This document shows, in pieces, positions 17,467 through 26,542 of a DNA stretch of 64,000 bases. The stretch lies in the NCBI RefSeq assembly GCF_018130145.1, contig NZ_JAFCMB010000001.1:930001-994000 (forward strand), read 5' to 3'. The notes under the pieces are model-generated. The model made no database searches, had not been told where the DNA came from, and saw only the letters and a list, made by a program, of their open reading frames with translations. The position numbers were made by a program, and so were the translations under genes. How positions within the stretch are numbered: position 1 is the first letter of the stretch; the number at the start of each line of letters is the position of its first letter. Origin of the DNA: Bradyrhizobium sp. AUGA SZCCT0176 (GTDB lineage: Bacteria; Pseudomonadota; Alphaproteobacteria; Rhizobiales; Xanthobacteraceae).

Positions 17467-18708
17467 ATGAACGCGCTCGACATCGATCTGATCAGAAAAT
17501 CCGCCCGGGAGCACGCTCGCGCCAACCGCTCGGCTCCCGCCAGCCGGTCTACGGCCCATTCTCTGGAGCGAATGACCAATCTTCAAGTGGCCAGACGCAC
17601 GGTGATTTTCACCGTCGGGGCCGCCGGCATCGCCTCGCTGGTTGACAGGGCCCGCGCCGACATACCGGGATTAACCAAGAACGAAGTCCTCCAGGCGGCG
17701 GCACGCCACAACCCCGATATTTTCTGGGCAATCGCGCGAAGCGACCGGTTCGATATCAGCGACCCCAAGGGCGACGGCTTCCTTGCGGTGTTGCCGCTAA
17801 CCCACGAGGGCATGCGCCAGCTGCTCGACGGCCGGCTCAACACCAAGGATCCCGAGCTGTGCTACGTCGCGCGGCAATCGGAGCGTCCGGCCGGCATCTA
17901 TGTCTGGGCGATCCACGCCAAGGGTACGCTCGCGGCAGCGATCCCGCTGGTGCTGCAGAAAATCTCCTCGCCGCTCTACCAGGGCGTCAACCTCTATTCG
18001 CGTCCCATCACCAAGGGCGGCCTGCGGGTGCTGGAGCCGCTCGGCTTCCAGCCGGGCGCAAGTTACGAGGAATTGTTCGCGCCGCATCTGCAGATGTTCG
18101 ACCGCTCGAAGGATCTTCCGCGGGTCAAGGCAATGCTGCCCGAGCCGGTCACCGTCGAGGTCGTCCGCTCGATGGACGAGATGGCGCGCGTCATTGCGAT
18201 CCGCGGAGCGGTCTACATGGGCGAACAGCATTGCCCGTTTGAAGAGGAATTCGACGGCAACGATTTCTCCGCCACCCATCTGATCTGCCACAAGGATGGC
18301 GAGCCGGTCGGCTGCATGCGGATCCGCTATTTTGCGGATTTCGCCAAGCTCGAGCGGCTGGCCGTCCGCAACGAAAGTCGCAACGCCGGCCTGGCCGGCC
18401 AGATCGTGGACACGGCCATCGAGCTGTGCCGGAAGAAAGGCTACCGCGTGCTGTACGCGCATGCGCAGGCCCGGCTGCTCGGCTTCTGGCAGCAACGTGG
18501 CTTCAAGCGCGCGCCCGGCCGCAAGTTCGTGTTTTCCGACTTTGACTATGTCGAGGTCAAACTCGAGACCGAGAAGCATCCGCAATGTATCACCATCAAC
18601 GACGATCCCTACGTGCTCATTCGTCCCGAAGGCCGCTGGGATAGACCGGGCATCCTCGAAAAATCCACCAGCCGGGGAATTTGCGAAGCGGCGGATGTCG
18701 TCCAATGA
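17467..18708 (+). CDS. GNAT N-acetyltransferase, two-domain
   Basis: Protein of 413 aa. The C-terminal half (about residues 230-375) is a GNAT domain: VGCMRIRYFADFAKLERLAV leads into the acetyl-CoA loop SRNAGLAGQIV, then YAHAQARLLGFWQQRGF. The first half (about 90-220, DGFLAVLPLTHEGM to LRVLEPLGFQPG) looks like a degenerate GNAT fold. Residues 43-63 form a hydrophobic stretch with an RR pair (ARRTVIFTVGAAGIASL). ATG 17572, which has GGAG just before it, would put that stretch at the N-terminus like a Tat signal. ATG 17467 is used here. First gene of a four-gene operon; the acceptor is unknown. Confidence 0.75.
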   Translation: MNALDIDLIRKSAREHARANRSAPASRSTAHSLERMTNLQVARRTVIFTVGAAGIASLVDRARADIPGLTKNEVLQAAARHNPDIFWAIARSDRFDISDPKGDGFLAVLPLTHEGMRQLLDGRLNTKDPELCYVARQSERPAGIYVWAIHAKGTLAAAIPLVLQKISSPLYQGVNLYSRPITKGGLRVLEPLGFQPGASYEELFAPHLQMFDRSKDLPRVKAMLPEPVTVEVVRSMDEMARVIAIRGAVYMGEQHCPFEEEFDGNDFSATHLICHKDGEPVGCMRIRYFADFAKLERLAVRNESRNAGLAGQIVDTAIELCRKKGYRVLYAHAQARLLGFWQQRGFKRAPGRKFVFSDFDYVEVKLETEKHPQCITINDDPYVLIRPEGRWDRPGILEKSTSRGICEAADVVQ

Positions 18709-19310
18709 GTTCAGTCATCGATCTGCGAACCTATGTCGGCGCATCGCGTGGCCGCCTGCTGATCATGGTCGACCTGCAGGAGAAGAACTACGCCGCGTTG
18801 GCCAGGGACAACGCGCGCGACATCCAGCGGTCGCTGAACAACTGCATGGCCGCGATCCGGCATGCGCGCGAGTTCGCCATACCGATCGCGTTCACGCGGC
18901 AAGCCGAGGGTCGGGGCGATGGCCCGGGCATACTCGAACGCTCGAGCCAGTCGGCCTGGATTTCCGGTCTCGAGCCGCGGCGGTCGGACATGGTGTTCGA
19001 GCGCCAGCAGCCGTCCTGCTACAGCAATCATCTGTTCGAAAGCGTGGTCTCGCAGGCCGGAAGCTTCGCCATTGCCGGTCTCGTCGCCGAGGAAACCTGC
19101 CTTGCAACGGCGATGGATGCCGCGCGCAGGGAGCACAGTGTTACCTTCCTGAGCGATGCATCCGTGAGCCGGTCGCGGCCCAATACCGATGCTGCCGCCG
19201 TGCATGTGCTCGCCACAAGGGCGATCGAACTTTTCGCCGACGTCGCCACCACGGGCCAGTGGCTGGTCGCGACGTCACAGCGACCTCTCAAAGGGCACCG
19301 CTATGGATGA
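18705..19310 (+). CDS. Isochorismatase-like (cysteine hydrolase family) protein
   Basis: Cytoplasmic protein of 201 aa with the alpha/beta fold of isochorismatase-like hydrolases. The first catalytic Asp is in LLIMVDLQEKNY and the nucleophile Cys in AEETCLATAMDA. The family Lys, usually four residues before SAF, appears as Arg in ERQQPSCY. This substitution may change or abolish the classical chemistry. The ATG overlaps the stop of the GNAT gene (ATGA), and its own end overlaps the next gene, so translation is coupled. Family members hydrolyse isochorismate, nicotinamide or carbamoyl compounds; none is assigned. Confidence 0.85.
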   Translation: MSSVIDLRTYVGASRGRLLIMVDLQEKNYAALARDNARDIQRSLNNCMAAIRHAREFAIPIAFTRQAEGRGDGPGILERSSQSAWISGLEPRRSDMVFERQQPSCYSNHLFESVVSQAGSFAIAGLVAEETCLATAMDAARREHSVTFLSDASVSRSRPNTDAAAVHVLATRAIELFADVATTGQWLVATSQRPLKGHRYG

Positions 19311-19506
19311 GTTGAGTGCGCGTCGTTTGCGTAATGTGCTTCCGGTGCTGGTAGAGCAGCGCAATTTGCTGGTTTCCGGCGGCGTCTCCTTTGCCGGCCA
19401 TCTGGTCGATCTCGCGATCATGCAATTGCGCTTGACTCTGCACGAGATCTCCGAGGATGAATTATCCGAGTTCTCCAACGTGCTCAGCGGCGAACGAACG
19501 GATTGA
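19303..19506 (+). CDS. Small conserved-context hypothetical protein
   Basis: Protein of 67 aa, mostly helical and amphipathic (LRNVLPVLVEQRNLLVSGG, then DLAIMQLRLTLHEISEDEL). No family is recognised. ATG 19303 overlaps the last codons of the isochorismatase-like gene, and the stop is 17 bases before the MFS start, so the gene is embedded in the operon. Its tight packing is the main argument that it is real. Confidence 0.65.
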   Translation: MDELSARRLRNVLPVLVEQRNLLVSGGVSFAGHLVDLAIMQLRLTLHEISEDELSEFSNVLSGERTD

Positions 19507-19523
19507 TCCCCAGGAGTATCGGT

Positions 19524-20723
19524 ATGCCGGGACGCAGGTGGATCATCCTTGCGGTGTTGTTCGCGACGCGCGCGGCCATCGGATTCCAGTTTCAATCGAT
19601 CGGGTCGGCGGCCAATCTTCTGATGGCCGATCTCGGCATCGGCTATTCGGAAATCGGCATGCTGCTCGGCGCCTATATGCTGCCAGGTGTCATCGTCGCA
19701 TTCCCGGCCGGATTGCTTGGAAGCCGGGGCCGCGAAAAGACGCTCGGGATCGTGGGCCTGGTGCTGATGGCGGTTTCCGGCCTGGCATTGAGTTATTCCG
19801 GCGATCTCGCTTTCGCACTGGCGGCGCGCACGATTGGCGGGATCGGGGGCACGATCGTGGGGCTGGTCGCGACCAAGATGGTGGCGGACTGGTTCGATGC
19901 CCGCGAGATGGTGCTGGCGATGTCGTTCCTGCAGATGAGCTGGCCGTTCGGCGCCATGATTGCGCTGCCGATCCAGACTTACATCGCCCATTCGCTCGGC
20001 TGGCACGCGGTGATGGTGTCGGGCGCGGTCTGTTCGGTGGCGGTGCTGCTTGCGTTTGCGATGATTCCGCGCGCGGCGCAGCTGGCCGAGGCGGAGGCCG
20101 CCGGCCGCGGACGGCTGCCGCGTGCGGCGCTGGTCCCGGTGGTGATATCGGGCGCCATCTGGGGCGCGATGAATCTCGCCTGCGTTTTGTTCTTCAGCTA
20201 CGCACCGCTGTTGCTGGTGGCGCAGGGATCGTCGCCGACGGTTGCGGCGTCGCTGACGAGTCTGGCGATCTGGTTCACCATTCTCGCCATTCCGACCGGT
20301 GGCTATCTCGTGCACCGCGCCGGCCGGCCGATCACCGCAATCATCGCCTGCAGCTTGATCGCAGCCTGTGCGCTGATGCTGTTCGTGGAGAATTTTCATC
20401 CGACGATCGCCTGTCTGATTTTTGGCGTCGCGATCGGTCCGATGTCGGGTGCGATCCTGTCGATGCCTGCCAGGGTGCTCGAGCCGGCCGACCGGTCGAT
20501 GGGCTTCGGCCTGTTCTATACCTGCTTCTACGTCCTGATGGCGGCCGGACCCACCGCCGCCGGAAGCCTGCAGGACGCCTGGGGATCGCCGTCGGCGGCG
20601 CTGGTCGCCAGCGCCGCGCTGCTGGCATCGATGGTGCCGCTTGTCCTGCTGTTCCTGGTCGTCGCCAAGCGCTGCGATTTCGCGCAGCCGAACGACGAAG
20701 CAAAACTGCGCGCGGCGTCTTGA
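19524..20723 (+). CDS. MFS transporter (CynX/NimT-like)
   Basis: Twelve-helix inner-membrane transporter of 399 aa. It begins RRWIILAVLFATRAAIGFQFQ and has the loop-2 region LLGSRGREKTLG that stands for the MFS signature, and helix 5 GTIVGLVATKMVADWFD. ATG 19524 was chosen because AGGAG lies 7 bases upstream; an ATT-like longer start was not used. It is the last gene of the GNAT operon, so it may export or import the substrate or product of the two enzymes. It ends 4 bases before the convergent ybaK-type gene. Confidence 0.88.
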   Translation: MPGRRWIILAVLFATRAAIGFQFQSIGSAANLLMADLGIGYSEIGMLLGAYMLPGVIVAFPAGLLGSRGREKTLGIVGLVLMAVSGLALSYSGDLAFALAARTIGGIGGTIVGLVATKMVADWFDAREMVLAMSFLQMSWPFGAMIALPIQTYIAHSLGWHAVMVSGAVCSVAVLLAFAMIPRAAQLAEAEAAGRGRLPRAALVPVVISGAIWGAMNLACVLFFSYAPLLLVAQGSSPTVAASLTSLAIWFTILAIPTGGYLVHRAGRPITAIIACSLIAACALMLFVENFHPTIACLIFGVAIGPMSGAILSMPARVLEPADRSMGFGLFYTCFYVLMAAGPTAAGSLQDAWGSPSAALVASAALLASMVPLVLLFLVVAKRCDFAQPNDEAKLRAAS

Positions 20724-20727
20724 ACCC

Positions 20728-21201
20728 TCACACCGTCAGCGCCGGCGCGATCGCGGCCAGCGCCTGCATCGCGTCATCAGGATCGAGCTCGACCTGCAAT
20801 CCGCGCTGCCCGCCATTGAGGAACACGGTCGCGTGCCCGAGCGCGGCGGCCTCGATCGCGACCGGCACGCGCTTCTTCTGCCCGAACGGCGAGATGCCGC
20901 CGACATGATAGCCGGTGAGCCGTTCGGCATCCGCCGGGCGCATCATCTTCGCGGCCTTGCCGCCGAACGCGCTGGCGAGCTTCTTCATGCTGACTTCGCC
21001 GTCCGACCGCACCACGACGCAGACCGGCTTGCCGTCGACCTCGGCCATCAGCGTCTTCAGCATCCGGCAGGGCTCGACGCCGAGCGCCTCGGCCGCCTGC
21101 AGGCCGATGCTGTCGGCGCTGGAATCGTAGACGTAGCTGTGCAGCACAAACTTCACGCCGAGCTTTTCCAGCGCCTTTGTCGCAGGAGTGGTTTTAGACA
21201 T
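20728..21201 (-). CDS. ybaK: YbaK/EbsC-type aminoacyl-tRNA deacylase
   Basis: Cytoplasmic editing protein of 157 aa, the normal length. The family removes mischarged Cys from tRNA-Pro. The invariant Lys is at residue 49 (RMLKTLMAEVDG), and the VGGISPFGQKKRVP block is characteristic. ATG 21201 was chosen; the frame runs on to 21246 but the added residues are arginine-rich and not family-like. It is convergent with the MFS gene. No regulation is visible. Confidence 0.92.
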   Translation of the reverse strand: MSKTTPATKALEKLGVKFVLHSYVYDSSADSIGLQAAEALGVEPCRMLKTLMAEVDGKPVCVVVRSDGEVSMKKLASAFGGKAAKMMRPADAERLTGYHVGGISPFGQKKRVPVAIEAAALGHATVFLNGGQRGLQVELDPDDAMQALAAIAPALTV

Positions 21202-21398
21202 TTGCCAGATTACTCCGCGTTCATGCCGCCGCCTTCCCGCCGCCACAAATTTTTGGGGGATATCAAAGGGTTGTCCTCCTTTTTGACGACCCCCAAAGCT
21301 CCCTTCTTGCTTGCCTAGACGGGCCGCTTCCTTTATCCGGTTGGGCTGCCTCGCATGCGAACGGCCTTAAGGTCGTGATTTGGGCTGGGCGATCTAAA

Positions 21399-21443
21399 GC
21401 ATGATCCGGAAAGTCGGGCAGTAGTTTTCCGGGGAGGTCATGC
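21399..21443. repeat. GCATGATCCGGA palindromic element
   Basis: GCATGATCCGGAAA pairs with TTTTCCGGGGAGGTCATGC across a short centre. It lies 35 bases upstream of purA. From memory this is a very common dispersed palindrome in Bradyrhizobium and Rhodopseudomonas. Confidence 0.7.
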
Positions 21444-21477
21444 TGAAACCACGTGAGTCGCAGGGAAACGCTTAGAA

Positions 21478-22770
21478 ATGGCCAATGTTGTCGTCGTCGG
21501 CGCCCAATGGGGTGACGAGGGGAAGGGCAAGATCGTCGACTGGTTGTCGGAGCAGGCTGACATCGTCGTGCGCTTCCAGGGCGGCCACAATGCCGGCCAC
21601 ACGCTCGTCATCAATGGCGAGACCTACAAGCTGGCGCTGCTGCCGTCGGGCGTGCTGCGGCCCTCGAAACTCGGCGTCATCGGCAATGGCGTGGTGTTCG
21701 ATCCGCAGGCCTTTCTCGACGAGGTCACCCGGCTGAGGGGCCAGGGCGTCGCCATCAGCCCGGAAAATCTCCGTATCGCGGAGAACGTCACGCTGATCCT
21801 GCCGCTGCACCGCGAGCTCGACGCTTTGCGCGAATCATCCAACGCCGGCACCGCGATCGGCACCACCCGCCGCGGCATCGGCCCGGCCTATGAGGACAAG
21901 GTCGGCCGCCGCGCCATCCGCCTGATGGATCTGGCCGACCTCGACACCCTGCCGCACAAGATCGACCGCCTGCTGGCGCACCACAACGCGCTGCGCCGCG
22001 GCCTCGGGCTGGAGGAGTTCGACGGCCGCGTCATCCTGAAGGACCTCACCGCGCTGGCGCCGCAATTGTTGCCCTACACCGAGACCGTGTGGCGGCTGCT
22101 CGATCTCAAGCGCCGCGAGGGCAAGCGCATCCTGTTCGAAGGCGCGCAGGGCGCACTGCTCGACGTCGACCACGGCACCTACCCCTATGTCACCTCGTCC
22201 AACACGGTGGCGGCGCAGGCCGCGACCGGCAGCGGCCTGGGGCCGAGCGCGGTCGGCTATGTGCTCGGGATCTGCAAGGCCTATACGACGAGGGTCGGCC
22301 AGGGCCCGTTCCCGACCGAATTGGACAATGAGATCGGCCGCAAGATCGGCGAGCGGGGCCGCGAGTTCGGCACCAATACCGGCCGGCCGCGGCGTTGCGG
22401 CTGGTTCGACGCCGTATTGGTTCGACAAGCCGCAAGAACCTGCGGCATCACGGGCCTGGCTTTGACCAAGCTCGATATTCTCGACGGCTTCGACACGATC
22501 GAGGTCTGCACCGGCTACATGCTGGACGGCAAGGAAATCGACCATCTGCCGGCCGGCGAGGGCGCCCAGGCCCGGGTGGTGCCGATCTACGAGACCATCG
22601 AAGGCTGGAAGGAGCCGACCGCCAATGCCCGTTCCTGGGCGGATCTGCCGGCCCAGGCCATTAAATATGTGCGCCGGGTCGAGGAATTGGTGGGCTGTCC
22701 GATCGCCTTGCTTTCCACCAGCCCGGAACGCGAGGATACTATTCTCGTTCAAAACCCGTTCGAGGCTTAA
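21478..22770 (+). CDS. purA: Adenylosuccinate synthetase
   Basis: Enzyme of AMP synthesis that joins IMP and aspartate using GTP, 430 aa, full length. The GTP site [15 protein letters not shown] is at about residues 8-22, with the catalytic Asp in GDEGKGK and His in GGHNAGHTL. The GIGPAYEDK and [13 protein letters not shown] blocks follow. The ORF start codon ATG 21478 is preceded by a leader that contains the GCATGATC palindrome. The next gene begins 37 bases later on the same strand and may be co-transcribed. Confidence 0.97.
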   Translation: MANVVVVGAQWGDEGKGKIVDWLSEQADIVVRFQGGHNAGHTLVINGETYKLALLPSGVLRPSKLGVIGNGVVFDPQAFLDEVTRLRGQGVAISPENLRIAENVTLILPLHRELDALRESSNAGTAIGTTRRGIGPAYEDKVGRRAIRLMDLADLDTLPHKIDRLLAHHNALRRGLGLEEFDGRVILKDLTALAPQLLPYTETVWRLLDLKRREGKRILFEGAQGALLDVDHGTYPYVTSSNTVAAQAATGSGLGPSAVGYVLGICKAYTTRVGQGPFPTELDNEIGRKIGERGREFGTNTGRPRRCGWFDAVLVRQAARTCGITGLALTKLDILDGFDTIEVCTGYMLDGKEIDHLPAGEGAQARVVPIYETIEGWKEPTANARSWADLPAQAIKYVRRVEELVGCPIALLSTSPEREDTILVQNPFEA

Positions 22771-22807
22771 CGAGTTGTTACCCATAAGTCCGCATTGTTG
22801 AGTCGTT

Positions 22808-24415
22808 ATGGCTGACTACTACCCGCTGATCGCCCGCGCCATTGCCGGACTGGACCCCAGTGCTCCCGGCGAGAGCCGCCGTGCGCTCTATGAGCGGGCT
22901 CGCTCGGCGCTGATCGCGCAGCTGCGCAGCGTGCAGCCGCCGCTGAGCGAATCGGAAATCACCCGGGAGCGGCTGTCGCTGGAAGAGGCCGTCCGCAAGG
23001 TCGAGTCCGAGGCCGCCCAGCGCGCCCGCGACGCCTCGCGGCCCGGCGGCGCCGGGGCTGCGCGCGGCGGCGACGCCTTCCGCCGCGCCAATGCGCGCCC
23101 GCCGGAATCCGGCGCGCCAGCAGTTAACCCACCCCGTCCGCGCCCGGCTTCGCCGCCGCCCGCGCGCGAGGGCCGTCCGCCGCTTGGTGACGGCGACCAG
23201 CAACGCCCGCCGCGCAACCTGCGGCCCGATTTGCCGCCCCCGCCGCCACGTCCGCCGCAGCTGCCGGCGCAGGAACCGACGCTGCCGCCGACCCGTGAAC
23301 GCACGGGCGCGGCGCGCCGCGGCCCCGACAATTCAGCGCCGCAGATGCCGCAGCCCCCGGGCATGCGCGGCTTCCGCGACATCGCCGCCGACGCCGACGA
23401 TCTCGGCCGCGCCGCCGCCCAGGCCAACCGCTCGGCGCGCAAGACCTACGCCAACGTGCCCTCGCCCACGCCGGAGTTCGACCGGCTCGAGCCGAGCATG
23501 GAGAACCGCGGCGCCGATCCGGAAGCGCCGTATTCCTATGAAGAGTCGCTCGAGGAGGCCGACCGCTATTCGCCGCAGGCTTCCCCGATGCAGCCGCCGC
23601 CGCAGCGTTCGCGGCTGTCGCAGGATCGCGAGCGCGAGCCGAAAAAGGCACGCCGGGTCGGCGCGGCTTTCCCGTTCAAGAGCGCGATCGCGGTCGGCAT
23701 CGTGCTTGTTGTGATCGGCGCTGCGATGGTAGGGGGCAAGTCCGCCATCAACGTGGTGAGCAGCCTGTTCAAATCCTCGCCCGTCGTCGAAGCGCCGAAG
23801 GATCCGTCAGCGCCGCAGTCGAAGCCGAAGATCCCCGATCGCGTCGGCCAGCCGTCGTCGGACCAGGTGGCGCCGGTGGCGCAGCGCGTGGTGCTGTATG
23901 ACGAGGACCCGTCCGATCCCAAGGGCAAGCAATATGTCGGCTCGGTGATCTGGCGTACCGAACCGATCAAGGCGAGCGGCAACCAGAAGCCTGACATCAG
24001 CGTGCGCGCCGACATCGAAATTCCCGACCGCAAGTTCAAGATGACGATGTCGTTCCGCCGCAACACCGACACATCGCTCCCCGCCAGCCACACCGCGGAG
24101 CTCACCTTCATCCTGCCGCAGGATTTCTCCGGCGGCGGCGTCGGCAACGTGCCGGGCATCTTGATGAAGTCCAATGAGCAGGCGCGCGGCACGCCGCTGG
24201 CGGGCCTCGCCGTGAAGGTCACCGACGGCTTCTTCCTGGTCGGCCTCTCCAACGTCGACGCCGACCGCGCCCGCAACCTGCAGCTCCTGAAGGAGCGTTC
24301 CTGGTTCGACGTGCCGCTGGTCTACGTCAACCAGCGCCGCGCCATCATCGCAATCGAAAAGGGCGCGCCGGGCGAACGGGCGTTCAACGAGGCGTTCGCG
24401 GCCTGGGGCGAGTAG
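22808..24415 (+). CDS. Proline-rich single-pass membrane protein, unknown function
   Basis: Protein of 535 aa, not recognised as a named family. The first 75 residues are helical (YYPLIARAIAGLDPSAPGES, then SRRALYERARSALIAQLR). Residues about 75-285 are a long Pro/Arg/Glu-rich unstructured linker. One TM helix lies at about 294-315 (SAIAVGIVLVVIGAAMVGG). The last 190 residues form a beta-rich domain with EIPDRKFKMTMSFRRNTD, probably periplasmic. It follows purA closely. Proteins of this build are common downstream of purA in related genomes as far as I recall, but no role is assigned. Confidence 0.85.
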   Translation: MADYYPLIARAIAGLDPSAPGESRRALYERARSALIAQLRSVQPPLSESEITRERLSLEEAVRKVESEAAQRARDASRPGGAGAARGGDAFRRANARPPESGAPAVNPPRPRPASPPPAREGRPPLGDGDQQRPPRNLRPDLPPPPPRPPQLPAQEPTLPPTRERTGAARRGPDNSAPQMPQPPGMRGFRDIAADADDLGRAAAQANRSARKTYANVPSPTPEFDRLEPSMENRGADPEAPYSYEESLEEADRYSPQASPMQPPPQRSRLSQDREREPKKARRVGAAFPFKSAIAVGIVLVVIGAAMVGGKSAINVVSSLFKSSPVVEAPKDPSAPQSKPKIPDRVGQPSSDQVAPVAQRVVLYDEDPSDPKGKQYVGSVIWRTEPIKASGNQKPDISVRADIEIPDRKFKMTMSFRRNTDTSLPASHTAELTFILPQDFSGGGVGNVPGILMKSNEQARGTPLAGLAVKVTDGFFLVGLSNVDADRARNLQLLKERSWFDVPLVYVNQRRAIIAIEKGAPGERAFNEAFAAWGE

Positions 24416-24526
24416 CGGGCGGCGGCGGATTGTTTCGCAACGCTTCCGTCAAGCCTGTCGAATTTTTCGCAAGATCGTCGTAAGACTGAAACCGCATCTG
24501 ATCCCGCGATTGGAAGAGGACGGTCC

Positions 24527-24949
24527 ATGAAACGCTATCTGATCTTCGGAGCTATCGGCCCGTTCGTCGGCGGGCTGCTGATGCTGTTCGCGATCACGAT
24601 GGCGTCCGGCTACTGGGCCCAGACCGATTGGAAGGAGGTCGGGAAATTCTTCGGCACCTTCGCCAAGACGCTGCAATACAGCTATTTGTTCGGCGTCGTG
24701 CCGGCGCTGATGATCGGCGCCATCGACGACATCCTGTATCACGTGCGGCGGCTTCCCTGGTGGGTGCGCATATGCATCGTGGGCGCGATCGGGTTCACGG
24801 TCACGGAACTGCTCTATGGCTCGCGCGGCCCGGACACCGGCGTGACGCAGTTCATCCTTTACGGGCTGGTCGGCGGCGTGCCCGCGGTGCTGTCGTCATG
24901 GCTGGCGCACAAATATGCCGACGAACAGGCACCGGTGCATTCGACGTAA
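24527..24949 (+). CDS. Small integral membrane protein
   Basis: Hydrophobic protein of 140 aa with about four TM helices (residues 5-27, 45-70, 78-97, 105-128: LIFGAIGPFVGGLLMLF, YLFGVVPALMIGAIDDIL, ICIVGAIGFTVTELLYG, FILYGLVGGVPAVLSSWL). The ending is polar. It is not recognised as a characterised family. A 111-base gap separates it from the gene before, and a long repeat-rich region without genes follows. Confidence 0.75.
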   Translation: MKRYLIFGAIGPFVGGLLMLFAITMASGYWAQTDWKEVGKFFGTFAKTLQYSYLFGVVPALMIGAIDDILYHVRRLPWWVRICIVGAIGFTVTELLYGSRGPDTGVTQFILYGLVGGVPAVLSSWLAHKYADEQAPVHST

Positions 24950-24967
24950 AAGCGCGACAATTTGGCA

Positions 24968-25575
24968 CGACGGGCAAATCAGTTCTGATTGCCAGAAATC
25001 GTGTCAAGTTCTAAATTTCTGAAAATCAAAAATATTTCCCTTTCCTTCGACCCCAAATCACCTGCACATCTATGCCCATCCCGTCCCACTCAGAGGGGCG
25101 TCGGCCGTCGTCACGACGAGGGGCGGGTTGCGGTGGACGTTGAGGTTGCGATTGACGGTCGTGACTGACGCGTACGGCGAAAGCGTGTGGTCCTGGCGCC
25201 CGTAACGGCGTCAAGTCTTTCGGGAGCTAACGCTTTCGAGGGGCGACGGTGGCAATAGAGGCCGTCTCACCGGGGAGAGCGCGTTATAAGCCGTAAAGCC
25301 ATTGCGCAGGGAATGTCGGATGTTCGCACGCGAGACCGCGGGTGCAGCGCGCATCCGGCATTCCCTGCGCCCTCTGATTTTTTCGAGGGCGCGAACGACA
25401 CGCACACCCCGGGCGCTTTGCGCCGCGGGAAGGCGAAGGTGTATCCCCGTCGTCCCGGCGCAGGCTGGGCCCCATACGCCGCGGCCCTTATTGTTGAAGG
25501 TGGAAGATAACGACCTGCGTGCAAAAGCAATCATTGCCGGTGGCTACGGGTCCCGGCCTGCGCCGGGACGACATT
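24968..25575. repeat. Composite dispersed repeat, copy A
   Basis: This 0.6 kb stretch holds no gene. Block 1 starts CGACGGGCAAATCAGTT and continues through CCCATCCCGTC, GGGCGTCGGCCGTCGTCACG and GTGTGGTCCTGGCGCCCGT. Block 2 is a long hairpin (25304-25370). Block 3 is a GTCCCGGCGCAGG/CCTGCGCCGGGAC palindrome. The same blocks in the same order occur at 57403-58103. Translations of block 2 (for example PDARCTRGLACE) are often listed as false proteins in Bradyrhizobium, from memory. Confidence 0.85.
25304..25370. repeat. 19-bp stem hairpin in copy A
   Basis: Left arm 25304-25322 and right arm 25352-25370 pair along all 19 positions (one G-T pair) with a 29-base loop. Compared with copy B, two pairs change on both sides (T-A to G-C and A-T to G-C) and two move between wobble and normal pairs. 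Confidence 0.8.
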
Positions 25576-25607
25576 GCTGTTTGAAATTTGAATCTGAATT
25601 CCGCGTG

Positions 25608-25686
25608 ATTGCGAAGAGCGAGCGACGAAGCAATCCATTCTTGCTTTGCGGCCCGATGGATTGCTTCGCTTCGCTCGCAATGACGG
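25608..25686. repeat. AGCAATCCAT palindromic element, copy 1
   Basis: GCGACGAAGCAATCCAT and ATGGATTGCTTCGCTTCGC make long arms around a 19-base centre. A second copy is at 50723-50795. It lies upstream of the DUF4112 gene. Confidence 0.8.
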
Positions 25687-25796
25687 AAGCGGTTCCTGCG
25701 CGGTTGGGACGGACTTCGACGGCCGCACGGGTGATAACTCAGCAAGTTCAGCGATAATTTGACGCAACTTGCGCGCGCCTTTTGCGTTACCATCTG

Positions 25797-26336
25797 ATGG
25801 CCATGACAAACGACGATATTTTTGTGCCGAACCGCGCCCGCACCGAACGTCCCTCGCAGGCACGGGCGAAGGGCCGTGGGCCTGTGATCGACCAGGAGGG
25901 GCGCGAAATCCCCGACCCCAGCCTGCGCGGGCAATTCGAGGGTTTCCGGATCGACTTCGGGAATTCCAGCGCCAACCCGTTCGGCAATCTCACCCGCGAG
26001 CAGCGGCTGGCGCGGCTGGAAGCGCTGTCGAAACTGCTCGACGTCGCCTTCATCGTGCCGGGCACCAATATCCGCTACGGCATCGACGGCCTGATCGGGC
26101 TGATCCCTGTCGTCGGCGACATCATCACGACAGCGATCTCGCTGTGGGTGGTGCGCGAGGCGCGCGCGCTCGGCGCGCCCTGGCACATCACGACGCGGAT
26201 GCTGGCCAATGTCGCGCTCGATGGCGTGGTCGGCCTGGTGCCGGTCGCAGGCGACGCCTTCGACGTCATGTTTCGCGCCAACGTCCGCAACGTGCGGATG
26301 CTCAAGCGCTGGCTCGACAAGCAACCGCGCTTGTGA
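25797..26336 (+). CDS. DUF4112 family protein
   Basis: Protein of 179 aa. The first 55 residues are polar. The DUF4112 core follows from about residue 70: LLDVAFIVPGTNIRYGIDGL, then GLIPVVGDIITTAISLWVV and a repeat-like second GLVPVAGDAFDVMFRANVRN. Two short hydrophobic segments suggest a membrane association. The function of the family is unknown. Start ATG 25797 is one of two close choices (ATG 25803), and no clear ribosome site decides. The gene is preceded by about 850 bases of repeats and faces a palindrome-bearing convergent junction. Confidence 0.85.
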   Translation: MAMTNDDIFVPNRARTERPSQARAKGRGPVIDQEGREIPDPSLRGQFEGFRIDFGNSSANPFGNLTREQRLARLEALSKLLDVAFIVPGTNIRYGIDGLIGLIPVVGDIITTAISLWVVREARALGAPWHITTRMLANVALDGVVGLVPVAGDAFDVMFRANVRNVRMLKRWLDKQPRL

Positions 26337-26348
26337 CCACCGCTCTAC

Positions 26349-26474
26349 CGTCATGCCCGGCCTTGTGCCGGGCATCCACGACTTCCTTTACGTAGCCAAG
26401 AAAGACGTGGATGGCCGGGCATAGGCGAGCGTAAGCGATGCCGTCCTTCAGACGGCTAGGCCCGGCCATGACGG
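26349..26474. repeat. TGCCCGG palindromic element between convergent genes
   Basis: CGTCATGCCCGGCC at the left and GGCCCGGCCATGACGG at the right enclose inner pairs (CCGGGCATCCACG with CGTGGATGGCCGGGC). Related to 3878, 8040 and 27971. Confidence 0.75.
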
Positions 26475-26491
26475 AGACTAAAGAACACGCG

Positions 26492-26521
26492 AAAAAATGC
26501 CCCCGGACATCGTCCGAGGGC
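26492..26521 (-). terminator. Intrinsic terminator for the 26543-26827 gene
   Basis: On the minus strand a 10-bp GC stem with one mismatch (GCCCTCGGAC, loop GAT, GTCCGGGGGC) is followed by ATTTTTTC. It lies 22 bases after the stop codon. Confidence 0.8.
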
Positions 26522-26542
26522 AGACAGCTCGAAAGCTTACTG

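Noticed and set aside
19275..20399. A 374-codon minus-strand frame opposite the MFS gene
   Set aside because: Shadow of the transporter gene; low-complexity Arg/His/Gln translation.
25211..25863. Several 60-150 codon frames within repeat copy A and nearby
   Set aside because: Their peptides are translations of the repeat blocks, which also occur in copy B; no conserved coding pattern.
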